NCBI GenBank assembly: GCA_026936325.1
Contig: JAPTHN010000019.1
Span: 8,520,253-8,584,252, forward strand
Length of the DNA: 64,000 nucleotides
Reading direction: 5' to 3'
Source: Platynereis dumerilii
Lineage: Eukaryota > Annelida > Polychaeta > Phyllodocida > Nereididae
Part shown: piece by piece, positions 1 to 10,339 of the stretch
Numbering within the stretch: position 1 is the stretch's first letter
Layout of the letters: each line of letters begins with the position of its first letter
Program-made: the position numbers and the translations under genes
Notes under the pieces: model-generated
The model's input: only the letters and a program-made list of their open reading frames with translations
Database searches by the model: none
What the model was told of the DNA's origin: nothing

Positions 1-654
1 AGTGGCAGCTGCTACAGGCCCATTCACTCAGGGGGCCCATTCAAGATGCCAAAAAGATATAAAAATTGAGAAAAACTAAATATGAAAAACTTTGGATTGT
101 GTGGTACCCGCTTACTGGATCCTGAAGCAGGACCTGGAACAAAAAATCAAACTTTAATATGGGGTCCCAAATTGCTCAATGGAAGAGGGTCTATTATAGT
201 ACAGGGCCCTCTGACATTGGAGGCCAAACGTTTCACCCTGACAACAATTTCACAAAATACCCACCGATAGAAATCGCAGAGAAAAATAGACCATAAACAA
301 GACATCTAAGATTTACTAAGAACAAGATGTAAAACCAATATGGAAATGAAGCAATCAGTTAAATTTTTCAGCTTACACAGAAGAATAAAAATAATGTACA
401 TTTTAAATTGCTGACAATAGAGATGTGAGGGCCCACCAACTTATTTTGCTGCCGAGCCCAAAATAACAAAAGTCTAACCCTGTACAAAAAGAATGCAATC
501 TAATTTTCGCAACGCGCGGTTAACCTTACTTTGGAAGGGCCAAATGGCAGGGGCCCCCAAATTTCAGGGGGCCTACTGTAGGCCCCCTGAAATTTGGGGG
601 CCCCTGCCATTTGGCCCCCCTGGCCCCCCCTCTGCTCTGGCCTGGCTACACCAC
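1..654. repeat. Interspersed DNA element, copy 1 (cut by the window edge)
   Basis: A second copy lies in reverse orientation at about 47080-47660. The two share the terminal segment with CCATTCACTCAGGGGGCCC, the TTTGTACAGGGTTAGACTTTT-like core and the GGGGCCCCTGCCATTTGGCC stretch. The right end (GCCTGGCTACACCAC) looks like the end of a hAT-type element, but the left end is outside the window, so target duplications cannot be tested. No transposase is seen; the open frames are GC-rich shadows. It differs from the other copy by a 41-base inverted duplication at 537-577. Confidence 0.7.
537..617. repeat. Perfect 81-bp palindrome
   Basis: Two 40-base arms (537-576 and 578-617) are exact reverse complements around a single T at 577. 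The copy at 47.1 kb has only one arm at this place, so the palindrome arose here by inverted duplication inside the element. It could extrude as a cruciform. Confidence 0.95.
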
Positions 655-720
655 AGTAGTACACATAAATTAACGACAAAGCACTTTGATGGTGCTTTAT
701 GGCCAATAAGTTGGGGACTT
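645..720. repeat. 76-bp direct repeat, first copy
   Basis: Matches 1845-1920 at 75 of 76 bases, exactly 1200 bp apart. Each copy begins with a GCTACACCAC element end and ends at TTGGGGACTT. The sequence beyond differs between the copies. Confidence 0.9.
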
Positions 721-1660
721 GCAAAAAAGTGAAGTTTTGAAATGTTAAAGGGGCATCCCTTGAACTTGTTCGAATATATGAAAAAAAAATCTGTAAAAAT
801 TTAAGCTCAATCGGACAAAAATTAGAGGGTGCTACCTCATCATGAAAATTAACATTTATATAAGTGTTCAATGCAAAAATATTCAATTATTTGGCATGTA
901 GCGAGTTCAACTATATCTGGTGCACCAATCCAATGCGGCATGGTCATAATTTTTGGGTCTGGTTGTCAGATCAGCGGATCAATGCAAATTTGGATTATTT
1001 TTTACATATACATGCTGCTACCACCAGACTAACAAAGATAACATAGTCAAAATTTGTGTGCAATCTTCTTCACCCTAATGGTTTTATATAAAAAATAAAG
1101 AAACAAGAATTCCTTTAAAAAAAAAAATTGTAGGAACCTTTGTATCAAATATGAGATTTCTTCAAACACCTATTTTATTTTTATAATATTCTGTTGATTT
1201 TTGTTATGTATGTGCAGTTACACATACCTCCATTGTACCTACTGTGATTTCACATTTAGTTACCTCATGATTAGGCATGCCTAATTACAGGTGTTACAAA
1301 GACAGACAGCAAACCAGGCAACGAGAAGCACTTTTATATTCTTTGTCATGAACATGAAATTTCTATTTCTATAACAACAAACTAATGCTGGGTTGCATAT
1401 TTGGATTATTACACCTTTCATGTGCTTATGAACATCACAGGAGTTTTGAGGAGCGGAATATATAATATTTTCATACAGTGTTGTTTGGCCGCATCTATTA
1501 TATCATCCCAAATCATTATATAGGTACATATACAGTACTTATATTTAACCAATTTTCTGAAGGAAATCTCCATGGGATATGATCCAGGTGTGCTTTGGAT
1601 ATGGTCCCCAATCACTCAACCATGAACACCAAACAGCTGCTCACTCAACCATGACCTTGA
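721..1660. other. Intergenic stretch with no gene seen
   Basis: AT-rich sequence without a convincing coding frame or clear repeat structure. Short open frames lack codon bias and recognisable motifs. Confidence 0.5.
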
Positions 1661-1663
1661 TGC

Positions 1664-1857
1664 TATGGGGGTGTAGCTAATTCCAAAACAACAGGGGGCA
1701 ATATCTTAAAATTGTACTCACAGACACCTCCTCTGTGGCAGTAACACCCTCCTAATATTGGAGGTCAATCAGGAAGGTACTCCTACCATAAGGATAATAT
1801 CTGCAAGTCCAACTTCCTATTGCCCCCCTCCAGAAACTCATGTAGCTACACCACTGT
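1664..1857. mobile_element. Short MITE-like element
   Basis: About 195 bp, bounded by imperfect inverted ends sharing GGTGTAGCTA (left 1670-1679; its reverse complement near 1842-1851). No coding capacity. No matching target duplication was found, so the family is not assigned. Confidence 0.45.
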
Positions 1858-1920
1858 AGTACACATAAATTAACGACAAAGCACTTTGATGGTGCTTTAT
1901 GGCCAATAAGTTGGGGACTT
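1845..1920. repeat. 76-bp direct repeat, second copy
   Basis: Second copy of 645-720, with one base different (T for A at the position matching 655). See that entry. Confidence 0.9.
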
Positions 1921-2821
1921 CCCGTGTAAAGTATTTCTTCATTTGGAACTTTTAACACAGATCTGAGATGGTCCCTACAAAAAAGAGGTGTTGGTGTTTT
2001 CCTAATTTCATTTAAACGTATTGCATGATGCTTATCTGTTATTTCGCGTTTTTTTTTCTTCATTTGGATGTTCAAGAAGTGAAAGGAATGCCAAACTATT
2101 TAGATATCAGTGTTACAGACTTTTTGTAAAAAGTGCAAATGGTCTTCTTTTTCAACCTGTCAGCAACAGTCCCCCCCCCCACCGGCCCTCCCCCCGTTAG
2201 AGATTTTAATATCAAACCTCAACTCTTGGAAATGTCTGAAAGAAAAAACGATAATTATTCTACAAACAAGACTATCTAGTACTTTGCTACTCTTATAGAT
2301 AACGTATGTCTCAACGCTTCTCTAAAATGATACACTATAAAATTTGAATTTTGAGTCAGCTTGAATGATTGGTTACACAATTCCTTTGAGCCAGCATAAT
2401 TTAATGTTTGTAAGTTAGAACCACAGAAAGATTATTATAACTCAAAACAACAAGCCCTGTCAGGTCAAACAAATTGTGCAACCATTCCACTCAATCATTT
2501 GAGCAGACTCAAAATTTCAAATTTTACAATGTATGTGGTGTCCTCACCAACCATATCTCTCTAATCATGAGGTATATTTTACCAGTCTTGACTATGTAAA
2601 CACCATAGAAATCAGTCCTGATTGATCCCCAATTTTATCAAAGTAAAAAAAATATGACAATGAAACCATTAAAAAGCAAAAGTTTACAGGCCCTTACAGA
2701 TTATTTCATATTTGTAGACAAGAGGACTGAATGTTCATATATTTTTCTAGTACATGTTGTCTTTTGGGGAAAGGTGATGTAATAATCAATAATTTATTTC
2801 ACTTTTCCCTATATAATATGG

Positions 2822-3674
2822 GGGCCATCCACTAGGGCCAGGACAAGACCAGGAACCACCAGGAAAGTGAATTTGACAATTCCCCATCCCTTCAGTACGT
2901 TGTCCTGGTCTTCCTGAAGCCTTCCTCATGCCGTCCTTGTCTTTCCTGAACCCTTCCTGGTGATTTAGAGCCTTCAGCAGAGGCAAACATTCCAAATTTT
3001 GCTCCAGAACAAAATTTGGACGCTGAAATTGATTTCCTGGTACCTTCAGCGACTTGTCCTTGTTGTCCTGACCAATTCCTGAAGGCTTCCTGGCTTTCCT
3101 GAACCCTTCAGGAACCCTTCAGCATCTTCTTGAAGCTGTCCTGGACCCTTCTGCACTGCTGACAGCTTGAGGAATGTTCCAGAAGGCTTGCTGAAGGTTT
3201 GCTGAAGGTGCTGAAGGCATGAGGGAGTATTGAGGAGCCAATGCTGAAACTACCAAGAAGCTATTAGGAACGGAGAGGAACATTGGGAAGCCTTGCAGAC
3301 AGCTCGCTGAAGGTGTCAGGACAGTGCAGACATCATGCAGAAGGTGTCAGGAAGGTGCAGACAACACGCAGAAGGTCCCTGGAAAGCACTGAAATATGTG
3401 CAAAATGGCTGAGAACAAGATGTCATGTCAAGAAAAATTAGAAAAAATGGCATTCAATCTGCCACCGAATAAAATTCCTCATGCTGTCTGGCAGGTTTCC
3501 TAATTGTCCTGTCCCATGTTTTTACCCTTCCTGAAGTGTTCTGCATCCTGTCTGCAGACAGAATGCTGAAGGTCTCAGGAATGGAGCATCTGATGCATGC
3601 TGAAGATATGCTGAAATGGCCAAATTCGCTTCCCTAACCCTTCCCGGTCTTTCCTGGCCCAAGTGGACACCTGG
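2822..3674. mobile_element. Inverted-end element built from degenerate CTTCCTG/CTGAAGG subrepeats
   Basis: The ends are related inverted repeats (left CATCCACTAGGGCCAGGAC; the reverse complement of the right end reads GTCCACTTGGGCCAGGA). The inside is dense in CCTTCCTG, CCTTCAG and, in the 3180-3400 part, their complements CTGAAGG and CAGGAAGG. The element is therefore a set of short words in both orientations. No coding frame of note. Target duplications are unclear, so the superfamily is not assigned. Confidence 0.6.
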
Positions 3675-5511
3675 TCATAGGGCAATGTTTTTAGAAGTGT
3701 CTTCTTGAGTCTGACATTTTAGATATAGGCTTGAATTACCCAATTAAGTGCCTTTCTAGAACAGTATTTGGTATCTATCTTTAGTTTAAGACCTCCTTTA
3801 TGCGTTCCAAATAATTTAGTATTCATATTAATGAGCATTGCATATTTTTCATAGCCCCAAAGATTGGATAAAAACCTCCTTTTTCTCCTATAACGTTTTT
3901 GATAATAAACGTTTATTTTTGTAAAGTTTTGTCAAATTTGAGTATCTTTCACCGGCCTGGGATATTGACCAGACTTCTCTACATTTAATAATTCGTTAGA
4001 ACAGGACTTAAGTGGTAACCTTACTTCACACATATTTATTACTATAGTAGTGGTTAACATTGTGAAATATATAAGCATAATGATGTTATACAAGATGAAG
4101 GAAGAGCATGATGGCTCAGAATCAAAATAATGATTATGTTGGGCCAGACATGACATGAGGATGAGGTGAATGGATGAACGTTGCCCAGTTTGCTGCACCC
4201 ACACACACATTCATCATGATACAAATATATATATATAGGTTTTTTCTTTGTTAAAATTTCTTACCCCCCCCTTGGAAGTGTTGTCAAAAATTAATACCCC
4301 CCCCCCCTTAAAACTCCCAGCCCCCCCCCCAGTCATAAATTCTGAACGGTCCCTTACTCGGAACCTTTCTTTGGGTGGTTCGGAAAAAATCATCAATCTT
4401 ATTTTTTCAAGAAAAATCACGAAAAATTCAATAATTTTAGCAAGCCTCATAATAATGAGGGTGACAATTTACTTACACAGTTACACCCTTAAAAACCTCT
4501 TTTTTTGGTTATTCCCAAGGTTGGTAATTTTGCCTATCAAGTAAACACTTATAGTCACTATGAAAGTCCATAAAAACAATCGCTTCCTGCAGAATTCTGC
4601 ACCTCCCTGCAGAAGTGAATAAATTAAACGTCTCAAGCTGCATGACTCCTACAGAATCTATAGCAGATTTTGCGACGGAGAGAAAATTAATTTAAATGTA
4701 GGCCTTCTGGACAAGGGTCAAATTTCTTTATTCCACTAATCACTGTAGTTTCTGTGTTGTATTGCAAAAGTCTATGATGCTAGTAATGACAGATATGGGA
4801 TGGCTGATTACTAGTGATTAGGACTGTACTGGCCAATAATATCAGCAATGTACTTATTATCTCCTAACCCCCCCCCCCTAAATATTCCGTTAGTTATGCT
4901 GAATTGTGAAGGGACAGTGGATGCGGCAGCGCACCTGAGGTGACCCCATACCATTCTGGAGGGTTGGGAGTATGGGGGGGGGGGGCTTGAAGAAAAAGAT
5001 GGGTCTGTCTATGCAATATTAGCAAGCAATGGCATTATAATATCATTTTGGGTTATTATAAAGAAAAACATTGCAATGCTGGATAATAAATTATATTAAA
5101 AGAAAAACACTGGAATGTTGAATCATGAATCATGAATCCTCAAACCTTACCATGATACATTTTGGTTGGTATAATTAATGCTGAATGTTAATTTATTAGC
5201 CATGGCCCATTCATAGAAGACAAGTTAAAATCAATGCAATGTCACAATGCACTTTTATTTATTCCTTGAGAGCCTCAAGCTTATTTCGTTAAAACACTAT
5301 AGGGCCTAATAGCTCCTAATTTATGGTAGGCCTACACTGTACATTGATTTTGAAGTTCAAATCATGAAATAATGAAAAAAACCTCACAAATGAACAGTTC
5401 TCAAAATGTACATGGGCTCAACAAAAATAGTTTCAAACTTAAAAGTTCTGTGGAAATCAATCTCGCTACACCTGAGTATTGATTTGTACACAGATTCTCT
5501 TTGGTTCTGTC
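3675..5511. other. Intergenic stretch with C-tract and AT-rich sequence
   Basis: No gene recognised. Notable only for several poly-C runs (4260-4330, 4868-4880) and a poly-G run (4974-4985), which create false open frames rich in proline. Confidence 0.5.
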
Positions 5512-6195
5512 TAGCCCTGAGACCCTGCGTGTAGCGCAGGGGTCATGAATCACTACATAGTAAAAACTTGAGATTTCAGCATACCCTTCAGGAGGATCAG
5601 AATGGTGTCATTGCTGTGGGTCTATTGATCATTGTGATTATCTCACAATAATCTCCATGTATTTTGCTGCTGATAGCACATCATTTCAGCCCAGAACGTC
5701 CTCACATACACTGTAGACAACAGTTTTAAATTTTCTTAGCCCCATAAAAACTGTCTCCTCAAGAAAATAAAATGGCTGCTCAACAGTGATTGGTCTAAAC
5801 AGAGCAGCAGCACTGTTATGATGTCATAAACACTGGTGACGTCACAATCTCTGGTGATGTCATAGCGATTGTGTAAACAATCATGTTGTGACATCACCAT
5901 GCAGCTATCACTCTCTCTTAGCCAATCAGAGCGCATTTTCACTGCAATGTATAAGAAAAAATCATTAAGCTCAACTTCAATGCCTTTGTATTGTAGGTGT
6001 CAGTGTTCTCACAAAATTGAAAATATGTGCTATCAGCAGCAAAAATAGTCTATTTTTAATATACCAACACACAATATCAGTAATTAATTGAAAACTTAGC
6101 TACAGCCATTCTCCTAAACCCTTGTTGAAAATCTCAAGTTTTTCCAATGTAGCGACCCATGACCCACGTGCTAGCACACGTGGGTCCCAGGGCTA
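5512..6195. mobile_element. Fold-back element with 9-bp target duplication (Mutator-like signature)
   Basis: The element starts TAGCCCTGAGACCC and ends GGGTCCCAGGGCTA, which are inverted ends. It is flanked by identical 9-bp direct repeats GGTTCTGTC (5503-5511 and 6196-6204). The inverted homology runs far inward: AAAACTTGAGATTT near 5565 has its complement near 6130, and GCTGCTGATAGCACA near 5668 has its complement near 6030. Most of the 684 bp can therefore fold on itself. A 9-bp duplication is typical of Mutator-like elements; there is no transposase, so that assignment is an inference. Confidence 0.8.
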
Positions 6196-7976
6196 GGTTC
6201 TGTCAATCACAAAGTCAGCTGTTAGAATTAAGACAGTGCATGGTGAAAATGACATTGTAATAATGTCAAATGTGCATTCATTATTACATACTCCTTACAT
6301 TTTGTGGCATACAGGAAACTAAGGTATAGTTGTAGTTTTTTTTAACACAAACTGGAAATGTGGCCTCTCCTTAGCCCCCATTGTATTTGTTGCCATGACA
6401 ACCATTAATAATAATATTTAGATCTATACATGTAGGCCTATAGATTGACAAATAGCCATATGTTAAGATGTAAGGGGTGTAGTCCTGTAAATATTAATGG
6501 CTGTTTGGTGGTAAGGAGCTTACCAAGAATAACAGTTTCTTTGCTCTGATATATATGGGTTCTTCGCAACTCTTTGTTTTTGGCCCAATGATTATGTGTA
6601 TGTTTAATATAGGCCTATTATTATTAAAACAACAAAATTAATCTCGCATTCATATATATCATGAATAAAGTGCACACCGGGGTATATAACTTTAAGGCTC
6701 GCTACATTTTTGTTTACTAAAGTCTCGAATCATTCAAGCAGAGATGAAAATATACATGCAATAAATCCCCCCCCCCTCACGAACCAAGGCCCAATTAAGT
6801 AATTTTTTCTGGAGCTACTTATGCGGCGGTAGAGCTTAGCTGAAGGTCACTCCCTGCTTTCTGCCTGCCCCCCTGGTCTTCAGTATCACACATGACATGA
6901 CACATCCCTAATAAGCTGTGCAGTATAGGGCCTATAGGCCCTTATTATTATCAATAACAATGTTCCAGATGCATCTTTGAAACACTTGAGATAGCAGTGG
7001 ATCAAAATGCAATATATAAATTAACATGTTTGGTCCCTCAAAGATAATATACATGACATTGTGGTTCCCTGCTGTAAATCTGTGAGTGCTCGCTGCACAG
7101 GGCTGACAGGGCTGACAGCAAACTGCATGACTCTCCCAGCAGGTTGGGCTGACAGGGCACAGCAATGACGTCACAAATTTGGCGCGAACACAGCTGAGGC
7201 AGTCTACCAACTGATCCCCCTGGTTACGTAATGGTAGGCGCCGTAACGTTTAAAAAAGTCAAGTGTCCGACTCAAAGAGACCTTATGAAATTTTTCAAAA
7301 CTCTGCTTATGTTGAGTTGAGATTGAATGCACCCCAAGAAACCTGACAGAATAAAAGAATAGCCAAATACACATGTATGTGTGGATTTTAAAAAATATTG
7401 GAACAGTTTGTATCACTATTTATGAGCATTCAAAGTCAAGAATTTTCCAAAATGTCACAAAAACTAGGTTGGCACAACTGCAAAGTATGTCTTTTTTGAG
7501 GATAGATATCACTAACAATACACACTGCAAAAATATGTGATATAGCTTGGCAGATTAAGTGGGTCTAAATTGAACACCTGTGGTAATCAGTTTGCCCAGG
7601 TGTCCAGTCAACTGGCCAATTTAATGCTATTAAAAGTGTCCGACTCAAGGTTACTTTTCACGAGTGTCCGAGTCAAAGAGCATTACCCTATATACACGTT
7701 CTTTTTGCTTTTAAACAAAAGACTAATACATCCTAACAACACCTTACAAACGCAGAACATTTAGCGGTAAAGTCAACTTGAGTAGGACAGTTAGATTTTT
7801 ATTGTATCTTTCTAAGCAAGGTTATATTGACACTGCTATATAAAAACCTTCTAATCCTGAAAAGTCCCACCTTATAGCACAAAGCAGACCCCTCTCTATT
7901 TTTTATTTTGGCAAATTTACCCAGCATTCAAAGCTTTTCATTTACCATTGACACTTTTCTGCTCGAGATAGTGTAA
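6196..7976. other. Intergenic stretch with no gene seen
   Basis: No convincing coding frame. It holds three of the four copies of a GTGTCCGACTCAAAGA-like word (7263, 7636, 7664; the fourth is at 9021). Confidence 0.5.
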
Positions 7977-8933
7977 GGGTCATTCTCAAATTTCGGGACA
8001 ATTTGCGTCACTCCAGTTCCCTGACATTAATTTGAATGCAATTGATATCTGAAGCGTCACTCCACATCTGTTATTCATACTTCTATTTACAACCACTGCA
8101 TTTGGAACAAAAAGTCATTTATTAGACCTTTTTTGGTGCATTGTGTCCAATAATCCGTGCCAAATCAGTGGTTTTTCCCTGTCACTGGACCTGACATGAC
8201 AAAATCAAGTGTTAATTTTCCTCCTAAAGTACCTTAATTTCCAAAGTTTCAATGCAGGATTCATGAGAATATAGACTTGAATTAATATATACATCATATT
8301 TAACTATTTTCTTGTTTCATTTCATTGAATTAATTGATGTAAAAGACGTGTCACTAGTTTATGTTAATTTTTTTGTCCCCTCCGTTACCAGGCATAGCTC
8401 GGCTCGTTATTGTTTTTAATGAGCAATTTCCACTCAATGTCGTAAGATGAACATGCGCCAAACTACCACAGCTTTGCAGATTTTCATTAAAAAGGTATTC
8501 AACAAGTTAAGGCATAGTTTTCATTGGAACATTTTTTGGTCCCACTGAAATGTCCCCTCCGTTACCTCCAATTCCGAGCTTACCAGTGATAAATTTTCAA
8601 AGAAATTTTATGTATATATTGCTGAGGGTGACAGGATTCAGTAGAATGCAATCAAAACTTTTTATCTCCCAAATAGAACCCATTATTAAGAGAAAACCAA
8701 ACCGTTCCTGTCCACTCCGTTACCATTCCTGTCCACTCCGTTACCACAAAAAATCGATATTCAATTAAAAATACGATTTGATCTGAGATGAATTACTTCT
8801 GAAAATAAGACTTACATTTTTTTTTTTTTTTTTTCTGTTTTTAAATTGCTCAAAATGCAGGTTTTTTGCATCAAAAGTCCCCTCCGTTACCACATTTTCC
8901 AGGGCATTTTGTCCCGAAATTTGAGAATGGCCC
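7977..8933. mobile_element. Non-autonomous TIR element with five CTCCGTTACC motifs
   Basis: About 24-bp terminal inverted repeats (CATTCTCAAATTTCGGGACA at the left; the right end is its complement, with one early mismatch) are flanked by GTAA on both sides (7973-7976 and 8934-8937). The inside carries the word GTCC(C/A)CTCCGTTACC five times in the same orientation, near 8376, 8551, 8709, 8729 and 8877. A 4-bp duplication fits families such as Chapaev or Sola, but there is no transposase to decide. Confidence 0.8.
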
Positions 8934-9610
8934 GTAAATGATTAATTTGAGGCGATGGTTGCTAATCTATATAACCCATAGGCCTATGAAGATGGCATTT
9001 TCTAAAATGTCCACAATCTAGTGTCCGACTCAAAGAAACTTACCTACATGTGGGCCTACTAGTGTAAAATTCTCATTCAGTCCTTGTGTCTGCAAATATG
9101 AAATCATCTGTAACATACATGAAAGAACAGCCAACTGGACCATAGGCGGATCAGGGGGGGGGGCACAAGGGGCACACGCCCCCCTTTTGTCAGATAAATC
9201 CTTCATATTGCTATTTGGAAATACAAAAATTTTTGGAGACTCCAATGTTATAAGTATTGCCGCGTCCCCCTTTCAAAAAATTAAAGATCCACCCCTGTAG
9301 ACACATCCCTGGAAAATAGAACATCAGGGCTCTATCAGAACTAAAAGTGATACTGAGGCTCGACAAGGTTTGTTTACGCATTTATTTTGGCACCAAAGAC
9401 GATGTATTTTAAGTCTATCGTATGCAAATCAGCTTGTTCGCACGCATTAACTTGAAGCGTGTTCGACCCCTTGCTGCAGACAAATAGCTAAAAATGAAGG
9501 TAAACCAGTGAATTTCATTGTATTTAATGGGTTTATATATACGTAGCAAATATAATGTAATGGTATCGCTTAATGACAGGATAACATCGCAATGCACTTC
9601 GTTTTATTGC
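8934..9610. other. Intergenic stretch with a possible small MITE at about 9141-9297
   Basis: GGCGGATC followed by poly-G at about 9146 and GATCCACCCCTG at 9286-9297 look like weak inverted ends of a short element. Target duplications do not match, so it is only a suggestion. Nothing coding is seen. Confidence 0.35.
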
Positions 9611-9720
9611 AGTCTTACGTAGTTAGTCAAAGTCAAGTCAAAGTCAAAATCACCTTTATTTAATCAGGGTAGCCCAATTCAGTTACAAACTGTTTTACGA
9701 TGGAGCCCTGAGCTATAACA
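9611..9720 (-). repeat. 3' tail of a non-LTR retrotransposon or SINE (reverse strand)
   Basis: Read on the - strand this gives CCCTGATTAAATAAAGGTGA followed by a short TTTGACTTGACTTTGAC repeat. This is the usual shape of a LINE or SINE 3' end with a microsatellite tail. Only the tail is recognised. Confidence 0.45.
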
Positions 9721-10339
9721 GGTGTATATAATTTAAAAGTAAATTAGAATAAATGTAAATGTAAACAATTGGACAAGAATGTCAAGATTGGTTACTCAAT
9801 AAATCATCAATATCGAATTAAAGAAGAATTATTGTGTGATTTATTCGGACAACCAATGGCTATGGAAACTTCAGTAAAACTTCAAGATTGCTAAACTGCC
9901 ATAAGACGAACGACAATGGAACGTACGGAAAATCGAGATCTCGAAAATGAATTCGCCTGTCAAATTTTAAACATCGACGACGATCGTCAATCAAATTAAA
10001 ATGAAAACGTTAATCAATGTATAAACGGCAATGGAAAACGGACAATGGAACAACAGCCTCGGACAATGAAACTCCTCCCGAGGAATTCTTGGAAGCTGCC
10101 AAGTCTACAGTGAATTCAGAAAATGGAAGTTATTTCGGAATTTCGGAAGACGGAAAATTGAATCGCAAGTGAAATTTTTACAAGAACACTTTAGGCCCAT
10201 TCTAAATGTCAGGTCAAGATGAAAATAAATTTGTGATAAACATTTAATGTATTGAAAACTTGTGTGAAATAGACAATTTGACAGTTAAGTTTGGAATGGA
10301 TTTATTTTGTTAACCTGTCATGAATTGAAGAAGAACTTT

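Noticed and set aside
5820-5905. TGACGTCA/TGATGTCA-rich stretch as a CRE-type enhancer
   Set aside because: It lies in the core of the fold-back element and no adjacent gene was seen; there is no support for regulation.
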